Positions 9,108-15,864 of a DNA stretch of 64,000 bases are shown here, one piece after another. This DNA is from Alistipes muris (GTDB lineage: Bacteria > Bacteroidota > Bacteroidia > Bacteroidales > Rikenellaceae), in the NCBI RefSeq assembly GCF_943193205.1, contig NZ_CALPDD010000002.1:146902-210901 (forward strand), read 5' to 3'. The translations under genes were made by a program, and so were the position numbers. The number at the start of each line of letters is the position of its first letter. The first letter of the stretch is position 1. The notes beneath the pieces were generated by a model, which saw only the letters and a list, made by a program, of their open reading frames with translations, had not been told where the DNA came from and did no database searches.

Positions 9108-9607
9108 GGCTGTTCGGATGATTGTGCACGCAGGGCATCGAGCATCTGGGCGACGGTGAGCCCCAAAACGGGATGCCTGCGTCCGCGCATGATTTCGCAG
9201 AGGGGCACGAGCGCGAACTCCCGCTCGGCGAGCCGGGGATGGGGCACCGTGAGCCGCTCGCTGCGGATGACGGCGTCGTCGTAAAAGAGGATGTCGATGT
9301 CGATGGGCCGCGACACGTAGGCAGCCCCGGTACGCGCCTTTTCGAGGGTCTCGGCGGCGCGGTTGCGCCCCAACTCGCACTCGATGCGCTGCACGGCGTC
9401 GAGCACCTCCTCGGGCGCGAGGTCGGTGGAAACCTCGAGCGCCTGATTGGAAAAACGGTTGCCGGAGAACCCCCACGGCTCGCTCTCGTAACGATGCGAA
9501 CACCGCAGGACGGCCCCGACGCGGTCGTTGACGAGCTGCTGCGCCGACTGAAGGGTACGCTTGACGTCCCCGGTATTGCCGCCTGCAAGAAGAACCACAC
9601 GTGCCAT
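9095..9607 (-). CDS. folK: 2-amino-4-hydroxy-6-hydroxymethyldihydropteridine pyrophosphokinase
   Basis: The 170-residue protein shows the HPPK hallmarks: a LAGGNTGD N-terminal loop, YESEPWGF (40-47) and the magnesium-binding RPIDIDIL motif (100-107, with D103 and D105), followed by PHPRLxERxFALVPL. It transfers pyrophosphate from ATP to the pterin in folate synthesis. Length is normal for the family. It lies 3 bases after holB and overlaps the next gene by 13, so it is translated within the operon. Confidence 0.93.
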   Translation of the reverse strand: MARVVLLAGGNTGDVKRTLQSAQQLVNDRVGAVLRCSHRYESEPWGFSGNRFSNQALEVSTDLAPEEVLDAVQRIECELGRNRAAETLEKARTGAAYVSRPIDIDILFYDDAVIRSERLTVPHPRLAEREFALVPLCEIMRGRRHPVLGLTVAQMLDALRAQSSEQPCGK

Positions 9608-9610
9608 AAA

Positions 9611-10756
9611 CTACAAATGCTTGATGAGTTTGCTCACCGCGAGGGCGAAATGGGTGAAGACGATGGTCGGGTTGCCGTTCTGCGACAACTGCGCCGAAGC
9701 GCTCTCGATCTGGGCGATGAGCGGCTCGATGTTGCGCGAATCGACGAACGGCGCGAACTTGGAACAGAACGCCAGCTCCTCGCCCCAAAGGTAACCGACC
9801 TCGGGAATGGCGGCGTGGAGCATGAAACTTTCGCGCAGGAGCCGTGCGGCGTCGAGCAGGAAAGCCCGCTGCTGCTCGCGCGAGAACTGGGCGGCCTCCT
9901 CGGCCCAGGCGACGAGTTCGAGGTGCTTGTCGTTGTAACTCAAACGCATCAGCGAACAGAAAAGCCCGAAATTCTCGTGACGCAGAGCGTCGTTCTCCCC
10001 GGCGGCCAAGTGCTGCAACTCCAACAGACTGCCCCCGGCGAGCCGGGCCATACTGCGCGCCTGGACGGGGTCGGTGACGCCGCTGTCGAAGGCGGCGCGC
10101 TCCAAAACCGCGGGCGCGATACGCGGCACAGCGACCTCCTGCGTACGCGAGAGGATGGTGGGCAGCAAACGGTCGGGCCGCTCGGAAACAAGGATGAAGA
10201 GCGTGCGCTCCCAAGGCTCTTCGAGAATCTTGAGAATCTTGTTGGCGGCCTCCTCGTTCATAGCCTCGGGCAACCACACGAGCATGACCTTATAATCGGC
10301 CTCGAAACTCTTGAAAGAGAGCTTGCGGATGATTTCGTCGGCCTCGCGGGCGGAAATCATCCCCTTGAGCGTCTTGCCGAGGTCGAGCCTGTCGTACCAA
10401 TCCTGCGGCGAAACGTACCCGCGGCGCTCGGCGAACAACTCGCGGAAACGGGGCAGAAACTCGTCGCTCAACATGACCTCGCCGGACTTCTTGCCCTGCT
10501 TGTTGACGGGAAAAACCAGATGGAAGTCGGGGTGGGCCAAAGCGGCGATCTGCCTGCAATCGGGACACTCGCCGCACGAATCGCCGTCGTGGCGATGGCG
10601 GCAGCAAAGATACTGCACGTAAGCGACGGCCAACGCCAACGACCCGGCCCCGGCGGCCCCCGTAAACAACTGGGCATGGCTGACCCGCCCGGTATCGACC
10701 GAACGCGCCAAATGCCGCTTGAGCTCCTCCTGCCCTATGATGTCGGCGAAACGCAC
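9611..10756 (-). CDS. holB: DNA polymerase III subunit delta-prime
   Basis: The 381-residue protein opens with FADIIGQEELKRHL, typical of clamp-loader subunits. The P-loop position (GAAGAGSLA, 33-41) lacks the lysine/threonine pair, as expected for the non-hydrolysing delta-prime subunit. A zinc-binding cysteine set is visible (C51/C52, C61, C64, C67), and the sensor region NKILKILEEP and LSRTQ motif follow. It is a stator of the clamp loader at the replication fork. The gene starts 9 bases after the flippase gene. Confidence 0.9.
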   Translation of the reverse strand: MRFADIIGQEELKRHLARSVDTGRVSHAQLFTGAAGAGSLALAVAYVQYLCCRHRHDGDSCGECPDCRQIAALAHPDFHLVFPVNKQGKKSGEVMLSDEFLPRFRELFAERRGYVSPQDWYDRLDLGKTLKGMISAREADEIIRKLSFKSFEADYKVMLVWLPEAMNEEAANKILKILEEPWERTLFILVSERPDRLLPTILSRTQEVAVPRIAPAVLERAAFDSGVTDPVQARSMARLAGGSLLELQHLAAGENDALRHENFGLFCSLMRLSYNDKHLELVAWAEEAAQFSREQQRAFLLDAARLLRESFMLHAAIPEVGYLWGEELAFCSKFAPFVDSRNIEPLIAQIESASAQLSQNGNPTIVFTHFALAVSKLIKHL

Positions 10757-10765
10757 CTTTCTGTT

Positions 10766-12235
10766 CTACTTTTTTCTGAGCGCGGCCCGCACCAACGCCC
10801 CGACGTCGATATGCTCGCGCCGGACGAGGTAGGCCGAATAGCCCGCAAACAACACTATATTGAACGCATAACCCGCAAACATATTGCCGATGCGGGCCGC
10901 GAACGATTCGGCGACGAAGAAGACGCCCAAAGCGACGACGACGAACTCGCCGATACGCCCCCACTCGTAAGGAGTGGGAAAGAAACGCCTGTTGAGCCAC
11001 CAACTGACGGCGACCATGACCGACTCGCTGGCGAGCCGGGCCCAGGCGGCCCCGAAATAACCCCACAAGGGGATGAACCAAAAACCGAACAGGAGCATGG
11101 CGGCCAAACCGGACCCGGTGACGACGATGGCGAGCGGAGTACGCTCCTCGCGCTTGTACCAGAACGAAAGGTTGAGCCACACCCCCGTGAGAACGTTGGC
11201 GCCGAGCACGACGGGCAGGATATGGATGCCCTCGCGGAAATCGCGCCCGACAATCAAGGCGAAGAAATCGCGGAACAAGGCGATGCCCAGAAAGATGAGC
11301 ATCGACGCCATGACGTAGTACTTGAGCGCCGCGGCGTTCATCCGCACGAAATCGGACTTCCGGAAATTGGAGAGGAAGAACGGCTCGGCGGCGAGGCGGT
11401 ACATCTGGTAAAAGAGCATCATGACGACGGCGATTTTGGTGATGGCGCCGTAGACCCCCAGCTGGGCCATCGCCCCGGCGGGAACCAGATATTTGATCAA
11501 CTGACGGTCGATGAACTCGTTGGCCGTACCTGCGAGCCCGCCTATCAAGAGCGGCAGGGAATAGGCGAAGATGACGGCCAGCAACGCCCAATCGACGCGC
11601 GGCACGGTCCGGTCGACGGTGGAGAGGATGACGCACCATGTGGCGACGCTGGCGGCGAGGTTGGCGACGAAGACCCACCCGACCCCGAACTCGGACGCAA
11701 AGAGCCCGGCGGCCCCGAACGCAAACGCGAGAGCGACATTCAACACGACGTTCAACGCCTTGATGCCGACGAACGTAAGCGACCGCCCCTGCTCGCGGAG
11801 CCGCGAAAAGGGAATGCAGGCCCACACGTCGAAAAGGATGATGGCCCCGACCCAGACGACATACTCGGGATGGGCGGCGTAGGCCTCGCCCATGACGCGG
11901 GAAAGGGAACCGCGGAACCCGACGACGAACACGAAAAAGACGAGCGCGGCGAGCGACGTGATGCCCCATGTGGTGGCGAACAAACGCCGTTTGGCCGCGA
12001 TGACATCGCTCCCGGCCTGGTCGGCCTTGGCGGAGAAACGGAAATAGCTGGACTCCATCCCCATGGTCAGCAGCGTGAGCGCCAGGGGGATGAGGGCATA
12101 GACATCGGTGACGATACCGTAGGTCTCCTGCCCGAAAATACGGGTATAGTAAGGCGTGAGCAGATAGCTCAGAAACCGCACCACGATGGTGCTGATGCCG
12201 TAGACGGCCGTCTGTTTCGCCAGTTTTTCGAGCAT
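10766..12235 (-). CDS. Polysaccharide/lipid flippase of the MOP superfamily (Wzx-like)
   Basis: The 489-residue protein is almost entirely hydrophobic, with about twelve to fourteen membrane segments. It starts LAKQTAVYGISTIVVRFLSYLLTPYYTRIF, the usual N-terminus of Bacteroidetes oligosaccharide flippases. Such proteins move lipid-linked glycans across the inner membrane; no glycan cluster lies beside it, so the substrate is unknown. It is the first gene of the ten-gene minus-strand run and lies directly behind a palindromic element carrying a -7 promoter motif. Confidence 0.85.
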   Translation of the reverse strand: MLEKLAKQTAVYGISTIVVRFLSYLLTPYYTRIFGQETYGIVTDVYALIPLALTLLTMGMESSYFRFSAKADQAGSDVIAAKRRLFATTWGITSLAALVFFVFVVGFRGSLSRVMGEAYAAHPEYVVWVGAIILFDVWACIPFSRLREQGRSLTFVGIKALNVVLNVALAFAFGAAGLFASEFGVGWVFVANLAASVATWCVILSTVDRTVPRVDWALLAVIFAYSLPLLIGGLAGTANEFIDRQLIKYLVPAGAMAQLGVYGAITKIAVVMMLFYQMYRLAAEPFFLSNFRKSDFVRMNAAALKYYVMASMLIFLGIALFRDFFALIVGRDFREGIHILPVVLGANVLTGVWLNLSFWYKREERTPLAIVVTGSGLAAMLLFGFWFIPLWGYFGAAWARLASESVMVAVSWWLNRRFFPTPYEWGRIGEFVVVALGVFFVAESFAARIGNMFAGYAFNIVLFAGYSAYLVRREHIDVGALVRAALRKK

Positions 12236-12252
12236 GGAAAAAGGTTAACTTG

Positions 12253-12318
12253 GCAAAGATACGAATAAGCGAGAGCAAAAGCAAGTTCACTTGCATTTTG
12301 CCGAGCATGAGTATCTTC
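12253..12318. repeat. Palindromic AGATAC/GTATCT element, copy 1
   Basis: The element starts GCAAAGATACGAATAAGC and ends with GTATCTTC, with the central palindrome GCAAGTTCACTTGC at 12281-12294. Read on the minus strand its first bases are TATCTTTGC, a Bacteroidetes -7 motif 18 bases before the flippase start, so the element may supply a promoter. A decayed partial relative follows at about 12331-12391 (centre CAAATTTATTTG) and a further copy lies at 12393-12459. Confidence 0.75.
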
Positions 12319-12392
12319 GGCGAAGCCAAAGTGCGCAAGTCGAACGCAATGCCAAATTTATTTGAGCATTGCTGAGACGAAGCCTATCTTCT

Positions 12393-12459
12393 GTAAAGAT
12401 ACGAATAAGCCGAATACAAAACCAAACTTGTTTGGATTTTGTTGAGGCGAAGTATCTTC
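12393..12459. repeat. Palindromic AGATAC/GTATCT element, copy 2
   Basis: This copy shares the arms AAAGATACGAATAAGC and GTATCTTC with copy 1 but has a different central palindrome, CCAAACTTGTTTGG (12422-12435). Compensatory differences between copies at the centre suggest that the hairpin shape, rather than the sequence, is maintained. Confidence 0.75.
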
Positions 12460-12472
12460 AGGTGGCAACGAC

Positions 12473-12547
12473 TTGTCATGTTGAGCGATAGCGCAACATC
12501 TGTGCAGTCAAACGATATGGATTCTTCGCTGTACTCAGAATGACAAA
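12473..12547. repeat. Imperfect palindrome with TTGTCATGTTGAGCG and TCAGAATGACAA ends
   Basis: A repeat of about 75 bases bounded by TTGTCATGTTGAGCGATAGC and CTGTACTCAGAATGACAA, with internal ACATCTG and GATTCTTCGCTG segments. The same pattern recurs at 14668-14829, 19221-19282, 52677-52741 and in partial form near 54237, 55334 and 55617. It resembles a REP/MITE-like dispersed element. It lies between corA and the flippase gene in a stretch (12236-12606) that contains only repeats. Confidence 0.75.
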
Positions 12548-12606
12548 GGAAAACGCACGAAACGGCAAAAACCTTTCGCTTTTCTCTTTTCACCCTTCAC
12601 TTTGAC

Positions 12607-13590
12607 TTACAGCCACTTCTTGTAACGGAAATACCAGATGGTAAGTCCCGAACAAAAGATCATGAGCCCGATGGCGAAGAGGTAACCCACGGGAACGACC
12701 CACCCGTTAGGCAGCGTGAGGTGCCAGTCGAGCTCGGGCATGTACTTGAAATTCATGCCGTAAATCGAAGCGATGAGCGTAGCGGGCAGGAAGATGACGG
12801 CGGCCACGGAGAAAATCTTGACGATTTCGTTCTGCTCGATGTTGATGAGACCCAACGCGGCGTCCTGGATGTAGTCGAGACGCTGGAACGAAAAATCGGC
12901 GTGGTTGATAAGCGAATTGACGTCCTTGATCATCAACTGCAACCGGGGATAGATGTCGTTGGGGAAACGCTCGGAACGCAGGATGCCCGAGAGGACGCGC
13001 TGACGGTCGAAGATATTCTCGCGCAACGACATGGTACTCTCCTGCAAGGCGCTGATGCGGTGCAGCACCTCCTTGTCGATGGTATCCTCGGAATTGATGG
13101 CCTTGGAAAGCGAAGCGACCTGCTTGGAAACGAGCTCGACCATGTCGGCGTCGAAGTCGATGCGCACCTCCAGCAACGAAATGAAGAGGTGGTAACCCGT
13201 CGGATAACTCCGGTAATTCATCTGCAAACGCTTCTCGGTCTCGCGGAACGTGCGCGACTCGGCCCCGCGGACAGAGACGAGGACCCCCTCGTTGGAGATG
13301 ATGAACGAAACGGGCTCAACGACGAACGAATCGCCCGTAGGCACGAAGAAATTGGAGTTGGAGACGATGGCGTTCTCGCTCTCGGAATACTTGGAAGTCG
13401 ATTCGATCTCCTCGACCTGCTGCTTGGTCTGGAGACTGATCTCCATGAAGTTCTCGACGGCCTTCTGCTCCTTGATGGTGGGAAGCAACATGTCGATCCA
13501 CAGGATGTCGTCGTAGCCGAGCTCGTCGAAGAGCCGGGTGTCGGCATTGCGGATGATTTTGTTATACTGCTTGAGGTAGATGGTAATCAT
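12607..13590 (-). CDS. corA: CorA-family magnesium/cobalt transporter
   Basis: The 327-residue protein has the large N-terminal cytoplasmic domain and long central helix of CorA, then two C-terminal membrane segments (about 258-277 and 300-322). The signature GMN is at 278-280 (SIYGMNF) right after the first membrane segment, and the tail is basic (RYKKWL). It forms a pentameric divalent-cation channel in the inner membrane. It is the last minus-strand gene before the candidate origin region and has 370 bases of repeats downstream. Confidence 0.92.
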   Translation of the reverse strand: MITIYLKQYNKIIRNADTRLFDELGYDDILWIDMLLPTIKEQKAVENFMEISLQTKQQVEEIESTSKYSESENAIVSNSNFFVPTGDSFVVEPVSFIISNEGVLVSVRGAESRTFRETEKRLQMNYRSYPTGYHLFISLLEVRIDFDADMVELVSKQVASLSKAINSEDTIDKEVLHRISALQESTMSLRENIFDRQRVLSGILRSERFPNDIYPRLQLMIKDVNSLINHADFSFQRLDYIQDAALGLINIEQNEIVKIFSVAAVIFLPATLIASIYGMNFKYMPELDWHLTLPNGWVVPVGYLFAIGLMIFCSGLTIWYFRYKKWL

Positions 13591-14026
13591 GAAAAGGGCT
13601 CTCTGAAAGGTTGTGGAATCCGTGGGCGAAGAGAGGCGGGCATCCGGCCCGCAAAGCTCTTCAGCCGGGATTGGCCCTCGGAGCCACCTTCAGCCCCCGG
13701 TCCCAGCACGCGAGAAGCGCCTGCCGCCGCTGCCGTCCGAACAACGTGTCCCGACGCTGCGGCGCGCAAGAACCCGGCCGCGCGAACGGAAGCGCGGAAA
13801 AACAACGGACGAAAAGGAGGGGGAGGGACAACGGTCGGGCGGCACGCAGGCTACCTGCATGCTGTGCGCCGCAAAGCGCCGGCATTGTGCCGGAACACGA
13901 CGCAAAGGCTATACGCGGAACTATGACCATCGTCCATAAGGGATAAACAGCGTTGGTTAATGCGACAAAGTTATACAAAAATCGGTAGCTTTTTATACAA
14001 AACCGTCAAAAAAACCGCCCGAAAAC

Positions 14027-14058
14027 TTGACAAAGGGGGTATCGCCGTTATATATTTG
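14027..14058 (+). promoter_or_regulatory. Candidate Bacteroidetes promoter inside the gene-free region
   Basis: The -7 element TATATTTGC (14050-14058) follows a CTTGAC -33-like sequence after about 20 bases. A transcript would start near 14064 and run rightward through the DnaA-box-like sites. No gene begins within 800 bases, so it may be an untranslated transcript or origin-associated transcription. Confidence 0.45.
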
Positions 14059-14319
14059 CACCGCGGTTCCGACACAGCCCCGGGCCCGGGGACGAATTAT
14101 CCACACACACGAAAGATTGGTTCTCAATCCGTTGGCCGCAATCATCAACACTTATTGACATTCTGTCGCCAGGTTATCGACACACGCTGCCTGCCGTTGC
14201 CGCTTCTCCGGACCGCCATGCCGGACCTGCAAATTCCTGCTCTTTTCTGCTCTTTCGCAATGCAGCCGGTGCGCAAATCGGCGACCCTACTTGCAGCCAT
14301 TCGGCGGCGCGTCTGAGGT

Positions 14320-14376
14320 TCTTGTCTGCAATCTTGTATCTGCGGTCTTATAGTCGGTCTTGTCCACAACCTTATT
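14320..14376 (+). repeat. TCTTGT direct-repeat array, iteron-like
   Basis: TCTTGT or a one-base variant starts at 14320, 14332, 14346 and 14358, followed by CTTATT at 14371, giving a period of 12-14 bases. The fourth unit runs into TTGTCCACA, a DnaA-box variant. Regular helical-phase-like spacing suggests a protein-binding array. Confidence 0.5.
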
Positions 14377-14667
14377 TGCGACCCTGCCGCGCCCTGTCTG
14401 TGTCCGACAAAAGACAGAACGGGACGCTTCGTACCCCTGAATTCGCCGAAAAAGTCCTGCTAAGGCATAATCGAACCTGTTCTTAAACCAAGCATTGCGC
14501 CACAAAGCGGCAGACCAGCCGCATTCCCAAACGGCAAAAGCGCCGCCCTTTTTTCACCTTGAACCCCTTTTCGAGGGCTTGACATGTCGGCGCGATGAAC
14601 GCGGAGCCCGGCTCGCACTTGGAGCGCGACCGCCCCAGCCGGGCCTGCGAGTGGTTGCGGCGGCATA

Positions 14668-14829
14668 TGTCATTCTGAACGAAGTGAACCGACGAACGAA
14701 GCATGTGCAGAGACTGCTTGCAGGCTATGCCATGCAAGGAGGAGGTCAACAAGCGCAGCGCAAGTTAAGAATCTATTTTATAGAAAAGCAGATTCTTCGT
14801 CAAGGCTTCGCCTTTCCTCAGAATGACAA
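14668..14829. repeat. TGTCATTCTGA/TCAGAATGACA palindromic element, long copy
   Basis: The left end TGTCATTCTGAACGAAGTGA is at 14668 and the right end CCTCAGAATGACAAGG finishes near 14832. The interior is longer than in the copy at 12473, which suggests insertion or a composite of two copies. A block of TTTCAC/TTTTCAC heptamer-like repeats follows at 14845-14884, immediately before the first phage-like gene. Confidence 0.65.
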
Positions 14830-14889
14830 GGCGACTACAGTTGACCTTCTCACCTTTCACTTTCTACTTTTCACTTTTCACCTTAAAAC

Positions 14890-15864
14890 ATGCTATCCTT
14901 CACCACCCAACCCGCAGACTGCGTGCCTGCGGGACAACGAGCCGAATACCGTCTTACGTGCGACCCGGCGCAGACGGCCGACATCCGGATAACGGATTCG
15001 CAGACGGACGAGCTGCTGGGCACCAAACGTTTCGTCGACGTAGCGGAAGCCGTGTTCGATGCCGCGCCCATAGTCCGGCGGCACATCGCGTTCGCCCCCG
15101 AATCCGGCACCGCCACGGGGTTCATCGCGAACACCGACCGGATACGCAGCGTAAAGGTCGCCGCCGCACCGACCGACGCCCCCGCCCAAGCGGTCGTCTC
15201 CTCCGCCAGCGTGTACTACGCCGCCACCGAAGCTGCACCGATTCCGTCGCTGCTGACTGCCATGCCGCTCCAGCGGCTGCTCGCGCCCGGCGAACAAGAC
15301 GAAATCACGCTGCTGAAATACGGTCTGCTGCGGATGACCGTCATGGCCAAGGGACCCGCCGGAGAACGGACGCAGAACTACACCAGCACCTCCACGCCCA
15401 TCCACCTGTTCCGGCTCTGCGCCGACGATTTCCCCGACGCTGAACAGCTCACCCTCGATTTCGCCGGGATCGGAACGATAGTCTACACGACAGCGCCGAA
15501 ACCCCACGATGCCTGCCGCCTTGCCTGGCGAAGCCGCGTCGGGTCGCTGGAACACTACACCTTCCCCACCGAAGTCTGCGCCACGGTCGAAGCGTCGAAA
15601 ACCCGGATATGCGGTCCCGACGGATATTCGACGACGGCCAGCACGGAAAAACGCCGCACCCGTCTCCGCTCGGCCTACGAAACGCGCACCGCGGCCGAAG
15701 CGCTGGCGGAAATCGTCGCTTCACCGCAGGTGTGGCGGGTGGCGGGCGGGCGCTACGAACCCGTCGACGTAGTGACCGACACGGCCGTGCTCCAGCGCCA
15801 GGGGGTGCTGAACATGCTGGAAATCGAAATCCGCCCCTGCAAAACCGACCGGCCATGGAGATGA
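14890..15864 (+). CDS. Phage-like protein of unknown function (first gene of the island)
   Basis: The 324-residue protein has no signal peptide or membrane segment. Its start resembles an all-beta fold (FTTQPADCVPAGQRAEYRLT). An internal part contains HLFRLCADDFPDAEQLTLDFAGIG, and the C-terminal half is mixed with a KTDR tail. I did not recognise a family. It is the first of seven plus-strand genes that end with capsid- and portal-like genes, so a tail or baseplate role is plausible by position only. It overlaps the next gene by 10 bases. Confidence 0.7.
   Translation: MLSFTTQPADCVPAGQRAEYRLTCDPAQTADIRITDSQTDELLGTKRFVDVAEAVFDAAPIVRRHIAFAPESGTATGFIANTDRIRSVKVAAAPTDAPAQAVVSSASVYYAATEAAPIPSLLTAMPLQRLLAPGEQDEITLLKYGLLRMTVMAKGPAGERTQNYTSTSTPIHLFRLCADDFPDAEQLTLDFAGIGTIVYTTAPKPHDACRLAWRSRVGSLEHYTFPTEVCATVEASKTRICGPDGYSTTASTEKRRTRLRSAYETRTAAEALAEIVASPQVWRVAGGRYEPVDVVTDTAVLQRQGVLNMLEIEIRPCKTDRPWR

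Larger units (their letters stand above)
13591..14889. other. Gene-free region, candidate replication origin
   Basis: No open frame here looks like a protein. The right part holds DnaA-box-like sites on one strand: TTATACAAA (13971-13979 and 13993-14001), TTATCCACA (14097-14105, full consensus), TTATTGACA (14152-14160), TTATCGACA (14174-14182) and TTGTCCACA (14360-14368). It also holds an AT-rich patch (13965-14030), the palindrome CCCCGGGCCCGGGG (14078-14091) and a TCTTGT array (14320-14376). Minus-strand genes lie to the left and plus-strand genes to the right. Function as oriC is inference; dnaA is not in the window. Confidence 0.55.

Noticed and set aside
9122..12268. Long plus-strand open frame (1048 codons) opposite folK, holB and the flippase gene
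   Set aside because: Antisense shadow of well-supported genes, with composition of reversed codons and no recognisable domain.
13960..14316. Open frame of 118 codons in the origin candidate
   Set aside because: It runs through the AT-rich patch, the DnaA-box-like sites and the GC palindrome, has no ribosome-binding context, and no protein-like pattern.
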